From: Pseudomonadales bacterium
Lineage (GTDB): Bacteria > Pseudomonadota > Gammaproteobacteria > Pseudomonadales > Azotimanducaceae
DNA length: 41,230 bases
Direction: 5' to 3'
NCBI GenBank assembly: GCA_016779325.1
Contig: JADHNU010000021.1
Coordinates: 1-41,230 of the forward strand
The notes below the pieces were generated by a model. It was not told where the DNA came from and did no database searches. It saw only the letters and a program-made list of their open reading frames with translations. Below are positions 16,070 through 24,211 of the stretch, piece after piece (position 1 is the stretch's first letter; every line of letters begins with the position of its first letter). The translations under genes and the position numbers were made by a program.

Positions 16070-17238
16070 TCCGGGGCCTCCGGGTCATAGCGGTAGAGCC
16101 AATCCATGGTGCGGGCCCGGGCTAGGGGAGCGGCCCGGTCTCGGAACCAGGCGATGGGCGCGCCAAGATGATAAACCCAGCCGTAGCGCCTTGAGGTGCG
16201 CTGAATGCGTGCCGTTCGGGGCCGGCGCCAGCCTTCATAGCGGCTGAGGGCCTCCTCAAGACTGGGGAAGCGGGTGAGGGCGAGGTTCAGGGTTGCTGCA
16301 TCTTCGATAGCCATGGCTGCGCCCTGGGCCAGGAAGGGCAGGGTTGGGTGGCAGGCATCGCCGAGCAGGGTGACCGGGCCACGGTGCCAGCTTGGCAGTG
16401 GCCTCCGGTCGAAGAGGCCCCATTTGAACAGGGTTGCCTCTTCGGCATGGTGCGTAAGCGCTTGCACATCAGCATGCCAGCCTTCGAAAGCGCTTCGGAG
16501 GGCGCCGGGTTCTCCGGGTAGAGACCACGATTCCTCCGTCCACTCACGGGCCTCTTGCACGGCCACACAGTTTACCCAGCGTCCCTGGGCCACGGGGTAG
16601 TGAACGAAGTGGGCGCCAGGGCCCCACCACACTTGGCTTTCCGGTGCCTTAAGGGCGCTCGGCAGCGCTGCGCTATCCACCAGAAAGCGCCAGGCGACTT
16701 GCCCCGTGAAGCGCGACGGGGCCGCCCCGAAGCACCAGCGTCGCACTTGGGAATGGATGCCATCGGCGCCGATGACGCAATCGAAAGGGCCCGGTACGGG
16801 GGTGACGGAGAGCTGGTCGCCCTGGTGGATGATTTCGTCGTGGCGCACCGCTTGCCCGAGATGCACGGAGAGTCCCGGGGTGGCTTCGGCGGCCTCCTGG
16901 AGTGCACGGTGCAGGTCTGCGCGGTGGATCTGCCAATAGGGGGCGCCGTAGCGCATGGCGGCCCTTTCCCCGAGCACGGCCTCCGTGATCGTTCTTCCCG
17001 TTCGGAAGTGACGAAAGCGGGATCGGGTCGTGGCCGTGGCTCGGGCGGCGAGGGTGGGCCCTAGGCCGAGCCGTTCAAGTACCCGGCTCGCGTTGGGCGA
17101 CAGCTGAATGCCCGCGCCTTCAGTCTGGAAGCTCATGGCCTGCTCAAGTAGCGTGACCTCGTGGCCGCTGCGGGAGAGGAGTAGAGCGGCCGTGAGTCCG
17201 CCAAGGCCGCCCCCAACGATGGCGATGCGATAGGCCAT
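16060..17238 (-). CDS. FAD-dependent aromatic monooxygenase (salicylate/6-hydroxynicotinate hydroxylase type)
   Basis: A 392-residue class A flavoprotein monooxygenase. The Rossmann FAD motif GGGLGG (9-14), the middle DG motif GADG (157-160) and the GD motif at G293-D294 (LLGDACHP) are all present, and LEQ at 31-33 ends the first beta-alpha-beta unit. Members hydroxylate phenols or other aromatic rings with NAD(P)H and O2. I chose the ATG at 17238 (MAYRIAIVGG), which places the FAD motif close to the N-terminus, over a TTG at 17244. The gene is convergent with frmB (10-bp overlap) and divergent from the next dioxygenase. Substrate unknown. Confidence 0.9.
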   Translation of the reverse strand: MAYRIAIVGGGLGGLTAALLLSRSGHEVTLLEQAMSFQTEGAGIQLSPNASRVLERLGLGPTLAARATATTRSRFRHFRTGRTITEAVLGERAAMRYGAPYWQIHRADLHRALQEAAEATPGLSVHLGQAVRHDEIIHQGDQLSVTPVPGPFDCVIGADGIHSQVRRWCFGAAPSRFTGQVAWRFLVDSAALPSALKAPESQVWWGPGAHFVHYPVAQGRWVNCVAVQEAREWTEESWSLPGEPGALRSAFEGWHADVQALTHHAEEATLFKWGLFDRRPLPSWHRGPVTLLGDACHPTLPFLAQGAAMAIEDAATLNLALTRFPSLEEALSRYEGWRRPRTARIQRTSRRYGWVYHLGAPIAWFRDRAAPLARARTMDWLYRYDPEAPDQA

Positions 17239-17301
17239 GGGCAAATCATCTTTGGCGTAGCGAGGGGGCCATGATCATAGCGAAGGCGCGACCTTCCGGG
17301 G

Positions 17302-17326
17302 AGGGCGCCCTTGCCCTGGGCGCCCT
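17302..17326. promoter_or_regulatory. 9-bp inverted repeat in the divergent promoter region
   Basis: AGGGCGCCC (17302-17310) and GGGCGCCCT (17318-17326) form a perfect inverted repeat with a 7-nt spacer. Because GGGCGCCC is itself a palindrome, this is also a direct repeat at 15-bp spacing. It lies 40 bp before the dioxygenase ATG in the 127-bp spacer between two divergent genes, so it may be an operator or a 5'-leader hairpin. Confidence 0.35.
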
Positions 17327-17365
17327 GTCCTGGGCTATGCTGAGGGAAATAGCAGGGGGGAAACC

Positions 17366-18274
17366 ATGACCGCATCGCAAACGCCTTTGGAAACGGCTTG
17401 GGGCCTTCGGCCCCTCGCGCCAGCAGTCGGCGCCGAAGTGACGGGCCTCGACTTAGCCAACTTAAATGACGCTGAGCTCGAGCAACTTCGTCAGCTGATG
17501 GTGCGCTATGGGGTGATTTTTTGCCCCGATCAGCATCTTGCGGTCGAGGATCATGTCGCCCTCGGGGCGCGCTTTGGGCCCCTAGAAGGGCACCCCAACT
17601 TGAAGTTCGACACCCCCCATCCGGAGATTTTCGAGCTCCGCGCGTCCGGCGGCGGGGTGGCCGATGAATGGCATTCCGATCTCACCTTCCAGGTCGAGCC
17701 CGCGCTCATGTCGATTTTGCATATGAAGCGGTGCCCGGAGGTCGGGGGCGATACCATGTGGAGCAGTTTGCATGCTGCCTATGAAGCCCTGTCGGAGCCC
17801 ATGAAGGCCTTCCTGCAGGGGCTGACGGCGCTGCATGACGCGCTGCCCCATAACCGGCCGGATAAGATGACCATCCATCCTGTTATTCGCCGCCATCCGG
17901 AAACGGGCTTGCCAGCGCTTTACGTGAATGAGCATTTCACGCGGCGGATTGTGGAGCTGGGGGCAGAGGAGTCGGAAGTGCTCCTGCGGCACCTCACGCG
18001 CTGGGTTCAGCAGCCTCGCTTCACCGTCCGCTATGCCTGGCGGGCTGGAACCATCGCTTTCTGGGATAACCGGGCGACGCAACACTTTGTGCTGAATGAC
18101 TTTGAAGGGGAGCGGGTGATTCAGCGGGTGACGGTGCAGGGCGATCGGGTGGAGCCTTACGGGCAGCCGGCTTGGCCGCCTTACGTACGCGATGGCCGCC
18201 TCTCGGCGACCTCGCGACATGATCGCCAGTTAGCGATGTATTTGCGTGCTCAGGCCGGGCAGAGCGACAGCTAG
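17366..18274 (+). CDS. TauD/TfdA family Fe(II)/2-oxoglutarate-dependent dioxygenase (second copy)
   Basis: A 302-residue protein of standard TauD length. Iron ligands are H103 and D105 (EWHSDLTF) and H240 (WDNRATQHFV), with R254 in the 2-oxoglutarate site. The motifs GGDTMW and HPETGLPALYVNEHFT are typical of the taurine/2,4-D dioxygenase family. A strong GGGGGG-type ribosome site precedes the ATG. It reads away from the FAD monooxygenase gene and its stop overlaps the convergent methyltransferase-like gene by 4 bp. It is clearly distinct in sequence from the other two family members in the window. The natural substrate cannot be told. Confidence 0.93.
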   Translation: MTASQTPLETAWGLRPLAPAVGAEVTGLDLANLNDAELEQLRQLMVRYGVIFCPDQHLAVEDHVALGARFGPLEGHPNLKFDTPHPEIFELRASGGGVADEWHSDLTFQVEPALMSILHMKRCPEVGGDTMWSSLHAAYEALSEPMKAFLQGLTALHDALPHNRPDKMTIHPVIRRHPETGLPALYVNEHFTRRIVELGAEESEVLLRHLTRWVQQPRFTVRYAWRAGTIAFWDNRATQHFVLNDFEGERVIQRVTVQGDRVEPYGQPAWPPYVRDGRLSATSRHDRQLAMYLRAQAGQSDS

Positions 18275-18999
18275 TCCACGGCGCCAGGCTTTTCGAAGAC
18301 GAGGACGAAGCGGTCCGTCTGCCCCCGTATCGCTTCATCGAAAACGTTTCCGGTGCGATCATCGTTGGCGTTTCGAAGCGCATCGCTGCGCGCCCGAAGC
18401 GTCAACCCCGCGGCCTGGGCCAGGGCTTCAATGGCGCCTTCGCTGATTCGGTGCAGGGTGCCTCCCACGGCCAGAGGCGCATCTGCCGCCGCCGCGTGAT
18501 CCACAAGTAGCATACGGCCCCCAGGCTTCAACACGCGCGCTAATTCTTGGAAAACCTCTAGGGGCTCGCCGAAGGACACCTCCGGTGAAGGATGGAACCA
18601 CAGCTCGTGGGGCCCCATGATCCAGGCGGCGCGATCTACGCTGCCCGTCGCCAGGCCGAGGTCATCGAAATTGCGCTCAAGCGCTCGGACATTCGGCAAC
18701 CGATCTCCCTCAAGCCGTGCCTCCACGCGGGCCGCCATCCGATTGGCGAGCCAGGGAGGGTTTTGCATAAGCACCTCTCCGCTCGGGCCCACGGCCTCAG
18801 AGAGGAGCTCGGTGTTGTAGCCCCCTCCGGCTTCCAGATCGAGAACTCGCTGCCCAGGCGCCGGTGCCAAGAGTTCAAGGAGCACTTTGGGCTTACGTTG
18901 GGCGTCGAGGGCGAGATCGGCTTCGGGGCGTTCAGCCAGGGCAAAAGGGTTTGCCCCTAGAACGAGTAGGCAAAGCAGGCGTGCGTTAAGCAATTTCAT
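18271..18999 (-). CDS. Exported class I SAM-dependent methyltransferase-like protein
   Basis: From the ATG at 18999 this encodes 242 residues starting MKLLNARLLCLLVLGANPF, a convincing signal peptide ending near ALA-ERPEAD. A class I methyltransferase fold follows: motif I reads VLDLEAGGGYNTELL, a motif-IV region follows, and ELARVLKPGGRMLLVDH is typical. A longer start at 19023 is open but places the hydrophobic segment too far in. Exported proteins with this fold are known in marine Gammaproteobacteria, but SAM is not expected in the periplasm, so catalysis is doubtful. The start overlaps the upstream dioxygenase gene by 14 bp. Confidence 0.8.
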   Translation of the reverse strand: MKLLNARLLCLLVLGANPFALAERPEADLALDAQRKPKVLLELLAPAPGQRVLDLEAGGGYNTELLSEAVGPSGEVLMQNPPWLANRMAARVEARLEGDRLPNVRALERNFDDLGLATGSVDRAAWIMGPHELWFHPSPEVSFGEPLEVFQELARVLKPGGRMLLVDHAAAADAPLAVGGTLHRISEGAIEALAQAAGLTLRARSDALRNANDDRTGNVFDEAIRGQTDRFVLVFEKPGAVD

Positions 19000-19852
19000 G
19001 GCGTGTTGCCTCATAGGCTGCAATGGTGGTGCGATGAAGGAGGCGGTCGTGACCTTCGTAGCCTCCCGTTGCGCAGTGAAGCACGCTCCGGTTATCCCAC
19101 ATCACTAGGGTGCCAGCGGCCCAGCGATGCCGATACTGGAAGGCTTCCTGCCCTTGCCACTGAGCAAGCTCGCGCAGCAGGGGGATGGCCTCTTCCTGCG
19201 CCATGCCTTCGATGCCGACGATATAGCCGAGCGTGCTAAAGAACCCCAGGCGCCCGGTTTCGGGATGGGCGCGCACCAGTGGATGGGTGTGGGTGGCTCG
19301 GGCTTCGGCGGAGGGGCGGATCGTCATGCTTCGATCCGTCGCCTGGTCCGCTTCCCCGTAGGCGCCGTCGGGCGCGTAGGCTCCGGCGGCAGAGTGGATA
19401 GCCGTCAGCCTCTGGTATTTCGCTTGCTCTAGGGCCGGGAGGGCCTCAAAGGCGGCGTGCTGATTAGCGAAAAGCGTGTCGCCGCCCACGGGGGGAATGA
19501 CCTTGCCGTAAAGGCAGGTGCCCGCGGGCGGCCGTGCCTGAAAACTCCAATCGGAATGCCAGTTTTCCGCAAAGAGGGGGGCCTTTTCGTCGGCACGACG
19601 AGAGATGGCAATGACATGCTCGCGCCCCGCAATGGGCGCAATGAACGGATCGTCTCCGAAACCGCCGAAATAGCCCGTGAAGCGTTCCAAATCGTCGTCG
19701 GACAGGTCCTGGTCCGGAAAGGCCAGCACGTGATGGGTGAGCCAGGCCTGGCGGAGGGCTCCGATGGTTTCGGCGCTCAGGGATTCTCGAAGATCAAGGC
19801 CCCACACGCTTGCGCCGCAACTCTGACCGCTTTGCTGAATCTCAAAGGTCAC
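18986..19852 (-). CDS. TauD/TfdA family Fe(II)/2-oxoglutarate-dependent dioxygenase (third copy)
   Basis: A 288-residue protein with the facial triad H99, D101 (NWHSDWSF) and H259 (WDNRSVLHCA), plus GGDTLFAN and an arginine-rich end (HRTTI) for 2-oxoglutarate. I chose the GTG at 19852 (MTFEIQQ) because GGGGAGG sits 8 nt upstream; the open frame runs back to 19882 without a better site. It overlaps the exported methyltransferase gene downstream and follows the aldo/keto reductase by about 40 bp, so the three may form an operon. Confidence 0.92.
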   Translation of the reverse strand: MTFEIQQSGQSCGASVWGLDLRESLSAETIGALRQAWLTHHVLAFPDQDLSDDDLERFTGYFGGFGDDPFIAPIAGREHVIAISRRADEKAPLFAENWHSDWSFQARPPAGTCLYGKVIPPVGGDTLFANQHAAFEALPALEQAKYQRLTAIHSAAGAYAPDGAYGEADQATDRSMTIRPSAEARATHTHPLVRAHPETGRLGFFSTLGYIVGIEGMAQEEAIPLLRELAQWQGQEAFQYRHRWAAGTLVMWDNRSVLHCATGGYEGHDRLLHRTTIAAYEATRHEIA

Positions 19853-19892
19853 GGTGCTCACCTCCCCAGGTTCCCTTGGCAATAGCCCTTTT

Positions 19893-20873
19893 CTACTTGC
19901 TTAGGGAGGCTTCTACCAGCGTTTTCTCTTCTTGCGTGAGGGGCGGCAGCGCCTCTGCGGCGAGGGCCGCGCGAAGTTCTGTTCGGTTTTTGATCCCCAG
20001 CACTACGGTGGCCACGCCCTCGAGGCTTAAGGCATAGCGATGGGCGAGGTCCGCAGGCTCCATCTCCCACGCGTCGGCGAGGGCCCGAAAGCCCGCGGCC
20101 CGACGGAAGTCCGCGGCGTCCTGGCCGGTCTCGTCCATCGGGCGATCGAAGGCCCGGGTAAGGGCGCCCCCCTGGACGGCCCGAATGCCCAGCACGCTGA
20201 CGCCGGCCTGCCCCGCCGCCCGGCGGATGTCGTCTGCCCGCGCTGGGCCCTGGAACCGGTTTAGATCGCCGGCGGAACCCAGCGCGTTGGTGATGACTTG
20301 AACGGCTTGGGGGCGCTCGGGCGCCGCGAGGGCCCGCAAAATGCTGGCCGGCTCGCCGATGCCCGTTATCCCCCAACCTCGGATCAGCCCTTCCCGCTGA
20401 AGCGTTTGGAAGGCCGGGATCACCACGTCGTAGTAGGTGCGCTCTCGAGTAGCAAAGCGGTCCTGGACCGCCGCCAAGGCGGGGTCGGGGAAGGTGTAGT
20501 CATCGGGGATGATATTGCTGTGAAGAAAATAGAAGTCGACGTGATCGCGCTGGAGGGCCTCCAGGCTGCGCGAAAGATTCTCCCGAAGCCGAGGCAGGAT
20601 GGCCTCATCGGCCCGCTGCCCGAGCTGGCATTTCGTGGTGACCCGAAGGGCCTCCGGCCAGGCGCCACCGAAGGCCTCGCCCAGCACCCGTTCTGATTCG
20701 CCTCGTCCATATAGGGGCGCCAGGTCGAAGAGGGTGATACCGCCCTCCACCGCTGCGTGTACCGTTGCGACACATTCGGCGCGGGTAGTTGTGCCCCATA
20801 TTTGACCAAGGCCCCCGCCCCCCAAGGTGAGGGCGCTGACCGTACCTAAGGTATTGATGGGTCTCTGATTCAT
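19893..20873 (-). CDS. Aldo/keto reductase
   Basis: A 326-residue TIM-barrel NADPH-dependent oxidoreductase. The catalytic tetrad is visible as D50, Y55, K81 and H118 (FDLAPLYG, TTKC, FYFLHS). The glycine-rich start GGGGLGQIWG and the C-terminal ALSLEGVATVVLGIKN segment resemble the D-threo-aldose/L-fucose dehydrogenase branch. It would interconvert a sugar aldehyde or lactol and its oxidised or reduced form; the substrate is not predictable. It is the first gene of a minus-strand cluster with a TauD-type dioxygenase and is divergent from the small secreted protein gene. Confidence 0.92.
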   Translation of the reverse strand: MNQRPINTLGTVSALTLGGGGLGQIWGTTTRAECVATVHAAVEGGITLFDLAPLYGRGESERVLGEAFGGAWPEALRVTTKCQLGQRADEAILPRLRENLSRSLEALQRDHVDFYFLHSNIIPDDYTFPDPALAAVQDRFATRERTYYDVVIPAFQTLQREGLIRGWGITGIGEPASILRALAAPERPQAVQVITNALGSAGDLNRFQGPARADDIRRAAGQAGVSVLGIRAVQGGALTRAFDRPMDETGQDAADFRRAAGFRALADAWEMEPADLAHRYALSLEGVATVVLGIKNRTELRAALAAEALPPLTQEEKTLVEASLSK

Positions 20874-20948
20874 TTGTCGCCCTAAATCTTCTGGAGTTGG
20901 CGTCGATTACACTTCCTGGAGCTTAGCCTGAATAACCGGGAGCCTTCC

Positions 20949-21398
20949 ATGCGACTGACGTGCCGCCGCGCGGCCTATGCGGTTAGCCTGCTGATGGTGC
21001 TTGCTGCCCCTGCGGGGGCCGAGTTGTTGATCTATGGCCCGAAGGATACGTTCTGGGGGTGTATCGATTGCAGTTGGCGGGACGAGCGCTCCGTCTGCGC
21101 ACCCTATGGCACCTATGGTGATGTGCGAAGCGAGGCGAGCATTTGGAACCGCTTTGGACCCAACGGTAACCCCAGCCGCTTCCAAAGCCCTTGGCATGAT
21201 GCCAGCTTGGCCGGCCCTGAATTGGTGACGGAAGCGGGGCGCTACCTTGGGCGCTTTTCCATCCACGCCGGCGCCTTCCGGGACTGGGCCATGCTTCGGG
21301 GCATCTTTGAAACGGCCGATCGAAAGGCTGAGGATGCGCGTAAAATTTTTTGCGATTACGTGAAGCCAGAATTCTGGACCGAACGCTTGGCCAAATAG
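20949..21398 (+). CDS. Small secreted cysteine-containing protein of unknown function
   Basis: 149 residues with a clear signal peptide (about 1-24, cleavage after PAGA). The mature part has C-x-x-C in FWGCIDC (about 37-40) and two more cysteines. The segments WNRFGPNGNPSRFQSPW and YLGRFSIHAGAF resemble short conserved secreted proteins with an aromatic, Asn/Gly-rich core, but I cannot name a family. It stands alone, divergent from the aldo/keto reductase and converging on the TetR gene with a 4-bp gap. No function is proposed. Confidence 0.75.
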   Translation: MRLTCRRAAYAVSLLMVLAAPAGAELLIYGPKDTFWGCIDCSWRDERSVCAPYGTYGDVRSEASIWNRFGPNGNPSRFQSPWHDASLAGPELVTEAGRYLGRFSIHAGAFRDWAMLRGIFETADRKAEDARKIFCDYVKPEFWTERLAK

Positions 21399-21402
21399 GG
21401 GC

Positions 21403-21897
21403 TTAGTGCTTTAGGCAGTACAGCAGGAGGGCGCCTTCTATTTCGCCAAACACCGTGGGGGCCTCGGCTTTTCGGTCGTTCGGTAACTTCCCTTCAAGCC
21501 AGCTTTCCCAGCGCGCAGCCAGCTGCAACGCCTGGGACTTAAGCGGTGCTCCGGGGCGAAGTGCGCGCCCCAACAGCTCGAACCAAAGCTTCAGCGTGCC
21601 CAGCGCCTCGGGGTCCTCCGCGAGGGTGAGGCTCATGCGCTTCAGTTTTTTGGGGCCGTAGTTCGCGAGGGGAAACTGGGCGTCAAGCTTCGCCACAAGC
21701 GCGTCGGAAAGGGCAGAAAAGGCTTCTCGGAGGAGGGCGTCTTTGCTGCCGAAATAGTAAATCAGCATGCGGTCGCTGGTGCCGGCGGCGTGCGCTAAGC
21801 GCCGGAGCCCCGTGTCCTCGAGCCCTTCCGTCAGCAGAAAGGCGATCACCTTTTCTAGGGCGGCGGCTCGTTGCCGCTTACCTTTTTCCGTTGCCAA
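21403..21897 (-). CDS. TetR family transcriptional regulator
   Basis: A 164-residue protein with an N-terminal TetR helix-turn-helix (about 15-60; LRRLAHAAGTSDRMLIYYFGSKDALL is the recognition region, in which YYFGSKD is diagnostic). The ligand domain is short compared with the usual 190-210 residues. It lies downstream of the SRPBCC gene by 57 bp on the same strand and probably regulates this local cluster or itself. Confidence 0.87.
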   Translation of the reverse strand: MATEKGKRQRAAALEKVIAFLLTEGLEDTGLRRLAHAAGTSDRMLIYYFGSKDALLREAFSALSDALVAKLDAQFPLANYGPKKLKRMSLTLAEDPEALGTLKLWFELLGRALRPGAPLKSQALQLAARWESWLEGKLPNDRKAEAPTVFGEIEGALLLYCLKH

Positions 21898-21953
21898 TGG
21901 GGCGACCCTCAGCCATGCCTACGGCAGCTTATGGTACGGCAATGGAACGGGCA

Positions 21954-22436
21954 TTACTGCGCGTAGCGATCTTGGTGGCGGAGAATAAAGCGCTCGAGCT
22001 TGGGGAGCCCTCGCTTTCCGGCGCGTCTCAGCGCGAAGTGAAGCGCGGCCCGGGTCAGCGGATTGGCGTCGGCGCGGAAACGCCAGGCGAGCATGCTGCC
22101 GCCGGGCGCGGGTTCGACGTCATAGCACTCACCGAAGGCGCGTACGGGCAAAGGGCTTTCGAAAAAGTAGAAGGCCATGCGACGGCCTTCGATCCACTCG
22201 TGGAAGGTTTCGGAAATCATTCCCGAGGGGCCCTCCACAGTACGCGTGGTGCCGACGCCAAAGGGTGGGGGGCTGGTCCAGGTCACCCGCGTGACGGGCA
22301 GCCAAGCAGGCCAGCTTTCGGCATCAAGCAAAGCGGCCCAGAGCATTTCCGGTGAGCAGGCGAAGAGGTGGCGCACGCACGGCACTTTGCGGGACGGTCT
22401 TAAGAAATCGCGTTCTAGCTCGCGGTGCTGACGCAT
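21954..22436 (-). CDS. SRPBCC (START-like) family protein
   Basis: A 160-residue protein with a helix-grip hydrophobic-ligand fold. The order is HLFACSPEMLWAALLD, WPAWLPVTRVTW and GVGTTRTVEG, a central beta region with EWIEGRRMAFYFF, then a long C-terminal helix ending RHQDRY. The family binds lipids, polyketides or other hydrophobic ligands, sometimes with cyclase activity. The first gene upstream on this strand is an SDR, 160 bp away, and a TetR regulator follows. Confidence 0.8.
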   Translation of the reverse strand: MRQHRELERDFLRPSRKVPCVRHLFACSPEMLWAALLDAESWPAWLPVTRVTWTSPPPFGVGTTRTVEGPSGMISETFHEWIEGRRMAFYFFESPLPVRAFGECYDVEPAPGGSMLAWRFRADANPLTRAALHFALRRAGKRGLPKLERFILRHQDRYAQ

Positions 22437-22596
22437 GGCGGGATCCTCAAGCGCGTAAAGCCTTCTGGCGGGCTTTTTTCACGGCGTTGAAATATCCCCT
22501 TGGAGGCCGCGACCCTAGGAGTCTCTCGGGCCGCGGGGGGCGGTTCAAGGGTGGAAACTGGAGGAATGCTTGAGATTTGCAACCAATCCGTTTCTC

Positions 22597-23406
22597 TTAG
22601 CCCACAAAGATGCCGCCGTTTGGATAGAGGGTATGACCCGTGGTGTAGGAAGATTCCTCCGAGGCAAGGTATAGCGCCGCGTTGGCGATCTCCACGGGCT
22701 TACCAAGCCGGCCCATGGGCGTCATGCCTTCCATGCGCGCCCGCCCCTCAGGGTCCTCCCGCATGGCGGCAGTCATGGGGGTTTCGATGAAGCCTGGCCC
22801 GAGTGCGTTGACCCGGATGCCGTGGGGGAGGAGCTCCATGGCCAGCACCTGCGTAAGCATGACAACGCCGGCCTTGGAGACGCAGTACTCCGCATTTCCT
22901 GGCAAAGAGACCCGCGCGGCTGATGACGCAAGGTTAATGAGCGTGCCACCACCGCCGCGCCGAACCACGTGGTTGGCCACGGCCTTGCAGGTCAGCATGA
23001 CGCCCGTCAGGTTCACATCGAGCACTTTCTGCCAGCTGGCTAAGGGGGTGGTCAGCACGGACTTATCGACGGCGCTTTCGCTGATTCCCGCGCTGGCAAT
23101 GCCGGCGGAGGCAATGCAGCTATCTAGGCGCCCGAGCGTCCGCAGGGCCGCCTCGACGGCGGCATTGATGCTGTCCTCTTGGGTAACGTCCACGGCGCTG
23201 AAGCCTACCTGGCAGTTAAAGCGGCTGGCGAGCTGCTGTGCGGCGGCGGCTGCGGCGGGCTCGTTCAGATCGGCAAGATAGAGGTCGGCCCCTTCTTCGG
23301 CGAAGCGTTCGGCACACGCAAGGCCTAGGCCGCTGGCGCCGCCGGTAATCAGGACCTTCTTGCCGCTGAGGCGGCCTGGACGTACGTCTGCATGCTGCTT
23401 GGTCAT
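22597..23406 (-). CDS. Short-chain dehydrogenase/reductase (SDR)
   Basis: A 269-residue classical SDR. The cofactor motif TGGASGLG is at 21-28, D45/D47 fall in the acidic position typical of NAD preference, and the active site is Ser161/162, Tyr174 and Lys178 (YCVSK). The usual NNAG reads ASAG. Substrates of such SDRs are secondary alcohols or 3-hydroxyacyl/steroid alcohols. It follows the GST-like gene by 31 bp on the same strand, in a probable operon with the EthD and GST genes. Confidence 0.92.
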   Translation of the reverse strand: MTKQHADVRPGRLSGKKVLITGGASGLGLACAERFAEEGADLYLADLNEPAAAAAAQQLASRFNCQVGFSAVDVTQEDSINAAVEAALRTLGRLDSCIASAGIASAGISESAVDKSVLTTPLASWQKVLDVNLTGVMLTCKAVANHVVRRGGGGTLINLASSAARVSLPGNAEYCVSKAGVVMLTQVLAMELLPHGIRVNALGPGFIETPMTAAMREDPEGRARMEGMTPMGRLGKPVEIANAALYLASEESSYTTGHTLYPNGGIFVG

Positions 23407-23437
23407 AGTTAGGATTCCAAAGCGGGTCGAGAAGAGG

Positions 23438-24208
23438 CTAGAGGACCACGGGCACTTCGAGGTGGTCCCGGTAAATTTTCTCCTGGTGGGCCCGGAGACG
23501 GGGCGTGAAGGCGGCTTGCAGGTCGGCGTCTCGGCACCGGTAAGCCCTGCGCGCCGTAGCGTCCATGGTGGGCATGAGCGCCGGCGCGAGGGGATCCACG
23601 AGATTTAAGAAGACCGCAAGGTAGACATCGGCTGCCGTCGCTCGCGTGCCGCAGAGATAGGGCCGGGCTTCAAGGCGGGCCGCAAAGGCCTTGAGCAGCG
23701 CGAGGCTTCGGGCCTTGCCCTCCGGGCCAGCGCCGGGGAAATACCCATAGCGGGGAGCAAGGTAGGCGCCCACGGGGGCGGGAAAGCCCGGGTCATCGGG
23801 CTGATTCAAGGATCGGTCGATCATGACCCAGCGCAGAGCCCAACCCAGTCCTTCCTGCCCGCAGATCTCGTGGCTTACCCCGAGCACGTCCGCCCGGGCC
23901 TCGGCGGCTTGGGGCAGGAGCGGCGGTGTTGGCACCTGCCGTTCTAGCGCAAGGAGAATCTCCGCCCAGCCCGTAAGGGGCGGGTGATCATCGCGGACCA
24001 GGGCCGGAATCCCTACGTCCCCCACCCACGCGGCCGCGGCCGCGAGGCCGTCCTCAGCGCTGGCCTGAACCAGCACAAAGGCCAGCCCCTTCCAGCGCAG
24101 AAAGCCCTTCACGGCCTCGGTCCAGGGGCTCGGGATGCCGGCAATGCTCAGCAGCCGAAGGCCGCTTCGGCGCTGGGCTTCGGCGATGGAGACAATTTCC
24201 GTGGGCAC
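23438..24208 (-). CDS. Glutathione S-transferase family protein
   Basis: A 256-residue protein with a thioredoxin-like N-terminal half (RLLSIAGIPSPWTEAVKGFL, then VGDVGIPALVRDDHPPLTGWAEIL, in which IPAL is the conserved cis-Pro loop) and an alpha-helical C-terminal half with YLCGTRATAADVYLAVFL, the classical GST N-capping box region. It may conjugate or reduce an activated intermediate. GTG start 3 bp after the EthD gene stop, so translational coupling is likely. Confidence 0.85.
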   Translation of the reverse strand: MPTEIVSIAEAQRRSGLRLLSIAGIPSPWTEAVKGFLRWKGLAFVLVQASAEDGLAAAAAWVGDVGIPALVRDDHPPLTGWAEILLALERQVPTPPLLPQAAEARADVLGVSHEICGQEGLGWALRWVMIDRSLNQPDDPGFPAPVGAYLAPRYGYFPGAGPEGKARSLALLKAFAARLEARPYLCGTRATAADVYLAVFLNLVDPLAPALMPTMDATARRAYRCRDADLQAAFTPRLRAHQEKIYRDHLEVPVVL

Positions 24209-24211
24209 GGG

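Noticed and set aside
22457..22479. Terminator-like 6-bp stem with T-run on the plus strand (AAAGCC/GGCTTT)
   Set aside because: No plus-strand gene lies upstream; the stem is short and the minus-strand reading has no T-run after the stem, so it cannot end the SDR transcript.
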